Below the pieces are notes generated by a model. The model worked only from the letters and a program-made list of their open reading frames with translations, did not search any database and had not been told where the DNA came from. A stretch of DNA of 11,906 nucleotides from an uncultured bacterium (GTDB taxonomy: Bacteria > Actinomycetota > Coriobacteriia > Coriobacteriales > Coriobacteriaceae), in NCBI GenBank assembly GCA_905215815.1, contig CAJMRN010000059.1, positions 1-11,906 of the forward strand. Reading direction: 5' to 3'. The translations under genes and the position numbers were made by a program. Below are positions 1-6,140 of the stretch, one piece after another (position 1 is the stretch's first letter; every line of letters begins with the position of its first letter).

Positions 1-1
1 G

Positions 2-1030
2 GCCGATGAGGAAGACGGTATCGTCTCTGTCATCGATGGCGTACTGGGCGTGGAGCGCGAGATCGCGGCCTATATCCCGCAGGTCAAGCGTACCGTCGAG
101 GGCGCTGTTGCCTACGTCAAGATCTCCGATGGCTGCAATCGTTTTTGCAGCTTCTGCATGATCCCCTACATTCGCGGTCGCTATCATTCGCGCAATGCCG
201 AAAGCATTATCTCCGAGGTTCGCGACCTGGTTGCCGGCGGTGTGCGCGAGATCGTGCTGATCGGTCAGGACACGGGCATTTGGGGCACCGACTTTGCCGA
301 CGAGGACGTCGCCGAGGGCTCGCCGCGCAATCTGGCGCAGCTGCTGCGTGCCGTCGCTGAGGCCGTGCGCCCGCACAACGTCTGGGTCCGCGTGCTCTAT
401 CTGCAGCCCGAGGGCATGACCGACGAGCTTATCGAGACGATTCGCGATACGCCTGAGGTGCTGCCTTATATCGATATCCCCGTGCAGCACTGTGACGCGC
501 GCATCCTCAAGGCCATGCGCCGCTCCGGCTCGCGTCAGGAGCTCGAGGATCTGTTCCGTGATCTTCGCGAGCGCATCCCCGGCATCGTGATTCGTTCCAC
601 GGCCATGGTCGGCTTCCCGACCGAAACTGACGACGAGTTCCGCGACCTTATCGACTTTATGGACACTGTCGGCTTTGACTACACGAGCGTCTTTGCCTAC
701 TCGCGTGAGGAGGGCAGCCTGGCCGCCAAGATGGAGGGCCAGGTCGATGAAGAGGTCAAGCTCGAGCGAGCCCAGGAGGCCATGGATCTGGCCGAGTCGC
801 TCGGTTTTGCTGCCACGGCGGCCCATGTGGGCGAGCGCGCCCAGGTGATCGTCGATGGCATCGAGGAGACCGAGGACGGCGCCGAGCTGATCGGTCATGC
901 CTGGTTCCAGGCGCCCGATTCCGATGGCGCGGTGCATCTGGACGCCAGCGAGGCGTCCGTGGGCGATATTTTGACCGTTGAGTTTACCGATAGCTTCTGC
1001 TATGAGCTTATCGGTCATGTTGTGGAGTAG
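2..1030 (+). CDS. rimO: Ribosomal protein uS12 methylthiotransferase RimO, 5'-truncated by window edge
   Basis: RimO is a radical-SAM enzyme that methylthiolates a conserved aspartate of ribosomal protein S12 (uS12). The reading frame is open from base 2, so the gene begins outside the window; 342 codons are present of a usual 430-450, and the N-terminal UPF0004 domain is mostly missing. The radical-SAM cluster motif CNRFCSFC is seen at bases 134-157 (CX3CX2C), followed by the family-typical IPYIRGRYHSR. The segment IGQDTGIWG matches RimO (usually SQDT.. or GQDT..G) better than MiaB, which has GQNVNSYG. The last 65 or so residues, from about AQVIVDG, look like a TRAM domain. An internal GTG at 50 is not a plausible start because the match continues upstream of it. 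pgsA follows after 9 nt, so the two are probably cotranscribed. The family is certain; RimO rather than another methylthiotransferase is very likely. Confidence 0.93.
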   Translation, partial: ADEEDGIVSVIDGVLGVEREIAAYIPQVKRTVEGAVAYVKISDGCNRFCSFCMIPYIRGRYHSRNAESIISEVRDLVAGGVREIVLIGQDTGIWGTDFADEDVAEGSPRNLAQLLRAVAEAVRPHNVWVRVLYLQPEGMTDELIETIRDTPEVLPYIDIPVQHCDARILKAMRRSGSRQELEDLFRDLRERIPGIVIRSTAMVGFPTETDDEFRDLIDFMDTVGFDYTSVFAYSREEGSLAAKMEGQVDEEVKLERAQEAMDLAESLGFAATAAHVGERAQVIVDGIEETEDGAELIGHAWFQAPDSDGAVHLDASEASVGDILTVEFTDSFCYELIGHVVE

Positions 1031-1039
1031 GAGAGCATC

Positions 1040-1678
1040 GTGGCAAACGAGAGCAATAAGGAACTGTCGAGTGTTTGGACGCCCGCCAACATCGTGACGT
1101 GCGTTCGCATCGTCTTTATCCCGGTGTTCATGATCGTGTCGGCGCTTTCTCACACGAGCGTTGCCGGTACGGACTGGAGTACCTTCGACGGCCCGCTCGC
1201 CGCCGCCGCCTTCATTTTGTATGTGATTCTGTCGTGCACCGATAAGGTCGACGGCTATCTGGCGCGCTCGCGCAACGAGATCACCGATTTCGGCAAGTTC
1301 TTGGACCCCATCGCCGACAAGCTGCTCGTGTTCTCGGCCCTGCTGCTGTTCCTGGATTTTGGTGCGGTGACCGTGTGGTCTGTGTTCATTATCTTGTTCC
1401 GCGAGTTGCTGGTGAGCGCCCTTCGCATGGTCGCGAGTGCGGCCGGTGTGGTCGTTGCGGCCGATAAGCTCGGCAAGTATAAGACGGCGACCACGATGGT
1501 CTCCATTTGCGGCTATCTGTGCGTCTTTGCGATGGCCGGCCTTCAGCTGGGTCCGGTGTCGCTGCTGCTCGGTGTCTATTCGGTGTCGCGCTTCCTGTAC
1601 GTCATCGCCGTGATTTTGACCATTGTCTCGGGCGCCCAGTACTTCTGGAACTGCCGCAAGATCGTCTTTTCGGTCTAG
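1040..1678 (+). CDS. pgsA: CDP-diacylglycerol--glycerol-3-phosphate 3-phosphatidyltransferase
   Basis: PgsA is an integral membrane enzyme making phosphatidylglycerol phosphate from CDP-diacylglycerol and glycerol-3-phosphate, the committed step to phosphatidylglycerol and cardiolipin. The 212-residue protein has the full CDP-alcohol phosphatidyltransferase signature: D68, D71-G72, A75-R76, G85, D89 and D93 (DKVDGYLAR ... GKFLDPIAD). The opening TPANIVTCVRI is the usual PgsA N-terminus. Several hydrophobic segments (about 20-36, 54-66, 95-120, 153-170 and 174-198) fit a multi-pass protein. The start is a GTG with AGGAG five to six bases upstream. It sits 9 nt after rimO and 6 nt before the cinA-type gene, so it is in an operon with both. 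A CDP-alcohol transferase with another acceptor is possible on sequence alone, but the pgsA-cinA-recA order supports PgsA. Confidence 0.93.
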   Translation: MANESNKELSSVWTPANIVTCVRIVFIPVFMIVSALSHTSVAGTDWSTFDGPLAAAAFILYVILSCTDKVDGYLARSRNEITDFGKFLDPIADKLLVFSALLLFLDFGAVTVWSVFIILFRELLVSALRMVASAAGVVVAADKLGKYKTATTMVSICGYLCVFAMAGLQLGPVSLLLGVYSVSRFLYVIAVILTIVSGAQYFWNCRKIVFSV

Positions 1679-1684
1679 GTCCTG

Positions 1685-2221
1685 GTGGGTATGACGGAGT
1701 CTTATTTGCAGATTGCCGCAAACAACGAGGAGCTGGCGCGTGATATTGTCGAGCGCGCGAGTGCCCGTGGTGAGACGGTGTCGACGGCGGAGTCGCTGAC
1801 GGCGGGCATGATTGCCTCGACGATTGCCGATATTCCGGGTGCCTCGGCGGTGCTTCGTGGCGGTGCGGTGACCTACTGCGATGAGATCAAACATCGCGTG
1901 CTCGGCGTCGAGCAGGAAACGCTCGATCGGTTTAGCGCCGTGTCGCATCAGACGGCACGTGAGATGGCCGCGGGCTCGCTGGACCTCTATCAGAGCGATA
2001 TAGCCGTAAGCGCAACGGGCTACGCTGGACCCGGTGGTGGCACCGAGCAAGACCCCGCCGGCACGTTCTATATTGGCTGGGCGTATCGCGCGGCCGATGG
2101 GGGAGCGCCGGTTGTCGAGTCTGCGCGCTGTCATTACGAGGGCGATCGGTCGTGCGTTCGTGTCCATGCGGTCGCGGAGGCTTTGGGACGCATTGTCCGT
2201 GTGCTCAATTCTATGGAATAG
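1685..2221 (+). CDS. pncC: CinA C-terminal domain protein (nicotinamide-nucleotide amidohydrolase type)
   Basis: This is a stand-alone CinA_C domain of 178 residues. Characterised relatives (E. coli PncC/YgaD) hydrolyse nicotinamide mononucleotide to nicotinate mononucleotide and ammonia, recycling NMN produced for example by NAD-dependent DNA ligase. Seen motifs are TAESLTAG at 34-41, containing the conserved serine; AVTYCDEIKHRVLGV at about 61-75; the SAV(S)xxTAREMA helix near 84-95; and TGYAGPGGGT at 111-120. The N-terminal molybdopterin-binding-like half of full-length CinA is absent, and there is no coding room for it upstream. The start could be GTG 1685 (AGGT five bases upstream) or ATG 1691, two codons later; I prefer GTG on spacing. 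The gene is 6 nt after pgsA and closes the operon before a stem-loop. The neighbouring recA recalls the pncC/cinA-recA order of many bacteria. Confidence 0.88.
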   Translation: MGMTESYLQIAANNEELARDIVERASARGETVSTAESLTAGMIASTIADIPGASAVLRGGAVTYCDEIKHRVLGVEQETLDRFSAVSHQTAREMAAGSLDLYQSDIAVSATGYAGPGGGTEQDPAGTFYIGWAYRAADGGAPVVESARCHYEGDRSCVRVHAVAEALGRIVRVLNSME

Positions 2222-2228
2222 ACATGGT

Positions 2229-2252
2229 TTAAGGGGCCTTAGGGCCCCTTAA
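2229..2252 (+). terminator. Stem-loop after the rimO-pgsA-cinA operon
   Basis: A perfect 10-bp inverted repeat (TTAAGGGGCC, loop TTAG, GGCCCCTTAA) begins 8 nt after the cinA stop. The stem is GC-rich at its loop end, but only TTAATT follows rather than a long T-run. It is a probable but imperfect intrinsic terminator and may allow read-through toward recA. Its symmetry (A-run 5', T-run 3') could serve transcription from either strand. Confidence 0.65.
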
Positions 2253-2419
2253 TTGTGGAGATAGGGACCTTTGACCGGAATTACGTTTGCGCTGGTACAT
2301 GGCATAAATTTGTTCGCGCACTCGCATTTGTGATTGGCGTGGTCAAGCGTTTGGTCGGTGATTGGTTGGCGTTTGGTCGGGTTTTGGAATGGTCGGGTGC
2401 ATATGATGAATCTGAACGG
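2253..2419 (+). other. GT-rich non-coding stretch upstream of recA
   Basis: No convincing gene is visible. The top strand is unusually rich in G and T, with a 12-bp direct repeat GCGTTTGGTCGG at 2347-2358 and 2369-2380 and a third TGGTCGG core at 2390-2396. A 69-codon open frame crossing this stretch has no protein-like features and runs over the recA promoter, so I do not call it. The stretch may simply be spacer DNA or hold regulator sites for recA. Confidence 0.4.
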
Positions 2420-2448
2420 TTGACCACGAACAGCCGTTCGTTTATTAT
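2420..2448 (+). promoter_or_regulatory. recA promoter (-35 TTGACC, 17-bp spacer, -10 TATTAT)
   Basis: The -35 is at 2420-2425 and the -10 at 2443-2448, separated by exactly 17 bp; both match the vegetative sigma factor consensus in five of six positions. Transcription would start near 2455, giving a short leader of about 24 nt that contains the strong ribosome binding site AGGAGG at 2466-2471, seven bases before the recA ATG. Confidence 0.85.
2427..2440 (+). promoter_or_regulatory. LexA (SOS) box in the recA promoter spacer
   Basis: CGAACAGCCGTTCG consists of perfect CGAAC/GTTCG half-sites with a 4-bp centre, matching the Gram-positive/actinobacterial SOS box pattern CGAAC-N4-GTTCG. It lies wholly between the -35 and -10 elements, so bound LexA would exclude RNA polymerase. 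This predicts DNA-damage induction of recA and, by read-through, recX. lexA itself is not in the window. Confidence 0.85.
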
Positions 2449-2478
2449 CGTTTCAGGTTGTTAAGAGGAGGGCTATTC

Positions 2479-3627
2479 ATGGCCAAGAATTCAGGTCCCG
2501 TACGTACCGTTCATGCACGCACGACGGGTAAAGAGCGCGACGAGATGATCGCCACCACCAAGGCCGAGATCGAGAAGAAGTTCGGCCAGGGCTCTATTAT
2601 GAGGTATGGCGACGGCGGTCCCGAGCTCGAGGTTGAGGCTATTCCGACGGGCTCTCTGGCGCTCGATGCCGCCTTGGGTATCGGCGGCGTGCCGCGCGGC
2701 CGTATCGTCGAGATTTATGGCCCCGAGTCCTCCGGTAAGACGACGCTTTCGCTCGAGATCCTTGCGGAAGCGCAAGCCATGGGCGGCGTCGTTGCATTTA
2801 TCGATGCAGAGCATGCGCTTGATCCCACCTATGCCGCGCGCATTGGCGTTGATATCGACGAGGTCCTGATTTCCCAGCCCGATACGGGCGAGCAGGCGCT
2901 CGAGATCGTCGATATGCTTGTGCGCTCCGGTGCCATCGACGCCATCGTCGTCGACTCTGTTGCCGCCTTGACTCCGCGTGCCGAGATCGAGGGCGAGATC
3001 GGTGACACGACGGTGGGTCTGCAGGCTCGTTTGATGAGCCAGGCACTCCGCAAGCTCGCCGGCTCGCTTGCCAAGTCCAACACGACCTGCATCTTCATTA
3101 ACCAGCTGCGCGAGAAGATCGGCGTCATGTTCGGCAACCCCGAGACCACCACGGGCGGCCGTGCTCTCAAGTTCTTCTCTTCCGTGCGAATCGACATTCG
3201 CAAAATCGATACCATCAAGCTCAAGGACGAGGTTATCGGCAATCGCGTTCGTGCCAAGGTCGTTAAGAACAAGGTGGCCGCTCCGTTCCGCTCGGCCGAG
3301 TTTGACATCATGTATGGCACCGGCATCTCCAAAGAGGGCTCGATTCTGGATATGGCCGTCGAGTGCGGCATCTGCAAAAAGATGGGGTCCTGGTTTGCCT
3401 ATGGCGAGGATAAGCTCGGCAACGGTCGCGAGGCCGCTAAGACATTCCTGCGTGAGCATCCCGATTGCGCCGACGAGATCGAGCACAAGGTTCGCCTTGC
3501 CTGCGGTCTTGAGTATGACGACGATGCTCCCTCCGAGGTTGAGTTGACCGATCAGGCTGCCCCCGAGGAGTTTGATGAGCTGTACGCCATCGATGGTTCC
3601 GCGATGCTCGACGATGACGACGAGTAG
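2479..3627 (+). CDS. recA: Recombinase RecA
   Basis: RecA forms ATP-dependent filaments on single-stranded DNA, catalyses strand exchange in homologous recombination and stimulates LexA self-cleavage. The 382-residue protein carries Walker A GPESSGKT at 81-88, the catalytic-glutamate segment DAEHALDP around 109-116, Walker B IVVDS at about 156-160, the loop-1 region through EGEIGD, and the loop-2/signature region with NQLREKIGVMFGNPETTTGG at 208-227. The C-terminal tail is strongly acidic, as usual. Length is slightly above typical (about 350) because of a longer tail and about 10-15 extra N-terminal residues. The ATG at 2479 is chosen because AGGAGG lies seven bases upstream; an in-frame TTG at 2458 would overlap that site. 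It is expressed from an SOS-regulated promoter and followed after 11 nt by recX. Confidence 0.98.
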   Translation: MAKNSGPVRTVHARTTGKERDEMIATTKAEIEKKFGQGSIMRYGDGGPELEVEAIPTGSLALDAALGIGGVPRGRIVEIYGPESSGKTTLSLEILAEAQAMGGVVAFIDAEHALDPTYAARIGVDIDEVLISQPDTGEQALEIVDMLVRSGAIDAIVVDSVAALTPRAEIEGEIGDTTVGLQARLMSQALRKLAGSLAKSNTTCIFINQLREKIGVMFGNPETTTGGRALKFFSSVRIDIRKIDTIKLKDEVIGNRVRAKVVKNKVAAPFRSAEFDIMYGTGISKEGSILDMAVECGICKKMGSWFAYGEDKLGNGREAAKTFLREHPDCADEIEHKVRLACGLEYDDDAPSEVELTDQAAPEEFDELYAIDGSAMLDDDDE

Positions 3628-3638
3628 CGGATGCCGAC

Positions 3639-4331
3639 ATGTCGTATACGGTGACCGAGGTCACGGTCGTCTTTCCCGATAAGAAGGCGGCCTCCTCGTT
3701 CTCGAGCGGTTATGCGTCTAAAAAGCCCTGCGCGCATATCGATTGCGATCTCGAGGGCGGTTTTGAACGTTCCATTTGGATTCCCGTGCGCGTGGCGCGC
3801 CTGTACGTTAAGAACCGCCCCGATCTTCCCTGTGATTGGGATGACTTTCGCGAGGCTGTGCAGCTTATCGAACGTAAATGTGCGCTCACCATGGTGACCG
3901 AGATGCTTTCGCGCCGCGATCATGCCACGGGCGAGGTGCGCGATAAGTTGGCGCGCTATGGCTTTCGACAGCCTGCGATCGATTTTGCAGTTGCTCGAGC
4001 GACCGAGTATCGTTTTTTGGATGAGAACCGCTTTTGTTCGTACTTTATTGAAGAGCGTAAGCGTCGCGGCTGGGGACAGCGTAAGATCGAGGCTGAACTC
4101 AAGCGCCGTCATGTCGTACTTGAAGATATCCCCGGGTATCCAGAGGATTATTTTGCCGTGGATGACGACTTGGCTCGTGCGTCGGCCTTGCTCGCTAAAC
4201 GTCGCGTTCCCGAAGCGCGTGCATTCGAAAAGCTCGTCAGGTTTTTGATGGGTAAGGGCTTTTCGTATCACATCGCCGCCGATGCCGTTAAGGTGCGGCT
4301 CGATGCCTCAAGCGAGGAATGCGCCGTGTAA
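3639..4331 (+). CDS. recX: Regulatory protein RecX
   Basis: RecX binds in the RecA filament groove and modulates, usually inhibits, RecA activity. The C-terminal two thirds (about residues 80-225) show the helical RecX repeats: MLSRRDHATGEVRDKL then GF at 90-109, a second repeat with YRFLDENRFCSYFIEERKRRG WGQRKIEAEL at 124-154, and a third ending in a KLVRFLMGKGFSY element at 198-210. The first ~75 residues (a beta-rich looking stretch with VTEVTVVF and WIPVRVARLYV) are less conserved in this family. At 230 residues it is longer than E. coli RecX (166) but similar to many Gram-positive forms. The ATG lies 11 nt after recA with only a weak upstream ribosome binding site, so it probably depends on recA transcription and perhaps translational coupling. 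Identification rests on the repeats plus the position next to recA. Confidence 0.88.
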   Translation: MSYTVTEVTVVFPDKKAASSFSSGYASKKPCAHIDCDLEGGFERSIWIPVRVARLYVKNRPDLPCDWDDFREAVQLIERKCALTMVTEMLSRRDHATGEVRDKLARYGFRQPAIDFAVARATEYRFLDENRFCSYFIEERKRRGWGQRKIEAELKRRHVVLEDIPGYPEDYFAVDDDLARASALLAKRRVPEARAFEKLVRFLMGKGFSYHIAADAVKVRLDASSEECAV

Positions 4332-4371
4332 GCGTGCGCATGGTACGCCCCTGCCGTTCACCGCTTGATAG

Positions 4372-4395
4372 GCGCCGTGCCGGGTGCGTTTATTT
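4372..4395 (+). terminator. Possible weak terminator after recX
   Basis: GCGCC (4372-4376) can pair with GGTGC (4383-4387), including one G-T pair, with a 6-nt loop, followed by GTTTATTT. The stem is short and its T-rich tail overlaps the -35 of the rny promoter. It would separate recA-recX transcripts from rny, but the evidence is modest. Confidence 0.35.
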
Positions 4396-4422
4396 GACAG
4401 TTGTTGCGGTTCAACGTAGGAT
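4394..4422 (+). promoter_or_regulatory. rny promoter (-35 TTGACA, 17-bp spacer, -10 TAGGAT)
   Basis: A perfect -35 TTGACA at 4394-4399 is followed after 17 bp by TAGGAT at 4417-4422 (four of six to TATAAT). Transcription would start near 4429, leaving a leader of roughly 160 nt before the rny ATG. A 7-bp inverted repeat, TGACAGT (4395-4401) / ACTGTCA (4427-4433), brackets the promoter core and could be an operator. Confidence 0.75.
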
Positions 4423-4451
4423 AATTACTGTCATTTGCTTTGTGATATGTG

Positions 4452-4466
4452 CTCATCTGTGATGAG
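4452..4466 (+). promoter_or_regulatory. Leader hairpin 1 of rny with T-rich tail
   Basis: CTCATC-TGT-GATGAG forms a perfect 6-bp stem with a 3-nt loop, followed by TTTGTTTATATGTTTAT. It resembles a weak attenuator-type terminator about 25 nt into the predicted rny transcript. The stem has three G-C and three A-T pairs, so it is not strong. Confidence 0.4.
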
Positions 4467-4527
4467 TTTGTTTATATGTTTATCTGTATCCGACCCGCAT
4501 AAGCTGCGCCCATATTACTCAAATGTC

Positions 4528-4553
4528 GCGAGCCGTTCGTAAGGACGGTTCGC
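4528..4553 (+). promoter_or_regulatory. Leader hairpin 2 of rny
   Basis: GCGAGCCGTT and GACGGTTCGC pair over 10 positions (eight Watson-Crick, two G-U) around the 6-nt loop CGTAAG, 35 nt upstream of the rny start. It is followed by TTTGCTG, too short a T-run for a confident terminator. It may be a structural or RNase-sensitive element of the leader. Confidence 0.5.
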
Positions 4554-4588
4554 TTTGCTGTGTAACGAATCCATAAAAAGGAGTGAGC

Positions 4589-6139
4589 ATGCCTATCATT
4601 GCAGCGCTCGTTGGCATCGTATTGGGTGCCATCGCCGCCATTGCCTACATGCGCACCGCCAAGCAGGGTAGTCTTCACGAGGCCGACGAAAAGATCCAGT
4701 CGGCACACGCGCAGGCAGAGTCCCTGATCGGTGATGCTAAGCGTCAGGCCGAGACCCTCAAAAAAGAGGCTCTGCTCGAGGCTAAGGAAGAGATCATCAA
4801 GAACAAGCAGGCCGCCGAGGCCGAGGACAAGCAGCGTAAGAGCGAGATTCGCACGCTCGAAAATCGCGTGATGCAGCGCGAGGAATCGCTCGATCGTCGC
4901 AACGATGCGCTCGACAAGCGTGAGCATCAGCTGTCCAGCCAGGCTGGTCAGGTCGAGAAGCGCTCTCGCGAGCTTGAGGAGCTCTGCGTCAAGCAGACTT
5001 CCGAGCTTGAGCGTATTGCCGACCTTACGCGCGAGGACGCTCACAAGGAGCTGCTCGACAAGGTCCGCGGCGAGGTTACCCACGAGGCGGCCACCATCAT
5101 CCGCGAGTCCGAGCAGCAGGTCCGCGCCGAGTGCCACAAGACCGCTCAGGAGATTCTCTCCCTGGCGATTCAGCGTTGCGCCGCCGACCATACCGCCGAG
5201 GTCACCGTTACTTCCGTTCATATTCCCTCCGATGACCTTAAGGGTCGCATCATCGGTCGCGAGGGTCGCAACATCCGCACCTTTGAGCAGGTGTCCGGTG
5301 TCAACCTCGTGATTGATGACACCCCCGAGACCGTTGTGCTTTCGAGCTTCGATCCGGTCCGTCGTGAGACTGCCCGTGTGGCGCTCGAGAACCTCATTGC
5401 CGATGGCCGCATTCACCCCGCCCGCATCGAGGAGATGTACCACAAGGCCGCCGACTTGGTTCAGCAGCGTGTGCGCGAGGCCGGCGAGCAGGCTGCCTTC
5501 GATACCGGTATCCACGACCTGCATCCCGAGATCGTCAAGACCCTGGGCGCTCTGCGCTACCGCACCTCGTTTGGTCAGAACGTGCTGCAGCACTCGCTTG
5601 AGGTTTCCGACCTGTGCGGCGTGATGGCCTCCGAGCTTGGTCTGGATGTTGTGACCGCCAAGCGCGCCGGTCTTTTGCATGACCTGGGCAAGGCCATCGA
5701 CCACGACGTTGAGGGCCCGCATGCTGTCATTGGCGCCGAGCTTGCCCGCCGTTATGGCGAGAAGCCCGTTATCGTCCACGCGATCGAGGCCCATCATGCC
5801 GATGTCGACCCTAACACGGTGCTCGACGTTCTGGTCCAGGCTGCCGATGCCGTCTCTGCTTCTCGTCCCGGCGCCCGTCGCGAGTCGGCCGAGAATTACA
5901 TCAAGCGCCTTGAGAAGCTCGAGGAGATCGCTAACTCTCACGATGGCGTCGAGCGTACCTATGCCATGCAGGCCGGTCGCGAGGTTCATGTCATGGTCCA
6001 GCCGGACAAGATCTCCGATGCCCAGTCCACGGTGCTTGCGCACGATATCGCCCATCAGATCGAGGAAGAGATGGAGTATCCCGGTCAGGTGCGCGTTGTC
6101 GTGATTCGCGAGAGCCGTGCCGTCGATATCGCTAAATAA
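4589..6139 (+). CDS. rny: Ribonuclease Y
   Basis: RNase Y (YmdA) is the membrane-anchored endoribonuclease that initiates bulk mRNA decay in many bacteria lacking RNase E. The 516-residue protein is of normal length and shows the standard order: an N-terminal membrane helix (about 3-20), a long charged coiled coil (about 25-200, rich in E, K, Q, A), a KH RNA-binding domain with IIGREGRNIR at 221-230, and an HD hydrolase domain with QHSLE at 334-338 and the metal-binding HDLGK motif (H364, D365), then EAHHADVDP near 400-408. The C-terminus VRVVVIRESRAVDIAK is typical of the family. ATG 4589 is chosen because AAGGAG lies at 4578-4583; a GTG at 4583 would overlap that site. It has its own promoter and long leader, and the GHKL ATPase gene starts one base after its stop. 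Confidence 0.97.
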   Translation: MPIIAALVGIVLGAIAAIAYMRTAKQGSLHEADEKIQSAHAQAESLIGDAKRQAETLKKEALLEAKEEIIKNKQAAEAEDKQRKSEIRTLENRVMQREESLDRRNDALDKREHQLSSQAGQVEKRSRELEELCVKQTSELERIADLTREDAHKELLDKVRGEVTHEAATIIRESEQQVRAECHKTAQEILSLAIQRCAADHTAEVTVTSVHIPSDDLKGRIIGREGRNIRTFEQVSGVNLVIDDTPETVVLSSFDPVRRETARVALENLIADGRIHPARIEEMYHKAADLVQQRVREAGEQAAFDTGIHDLHPEIVKTLGALRYRTSFGQNVLQHSLEVSDLCGVMASELGLDVVTAKRAGLLHDLGKAIDHDVEGPHAVIGAELARRYGEKPVIVHAIEAHHADVDPNTVLDVLVQAADAVSASRPGARRESAENYIKRLEKLEEIANSHDGVERTYAMQAGREVHVMVQPDKISDAQSTVLAHDIAHQIEEEMEYPGQVRVVVIRESRAVDIAK

Positions 6140-6140
6140 C

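Noticed and set aside
2255..2464. 69-codon plus-strand frame between cinA and recA
   Set aside because: It crosses the recA promoter and SOS box, has no good ribosome binding site and no family resemblance.
2491..3486. 331-codon open frame on the minus strand opposite recA
   Set aside because: It is a shadow of recA codon bias with no protein-like motif.
3552..4271. 239-codon minus-strand frame opposite recX
   Set aside because: RecX repeats, position after recA and codon use all favour the plus strand; the antisense product has no recognisable features.
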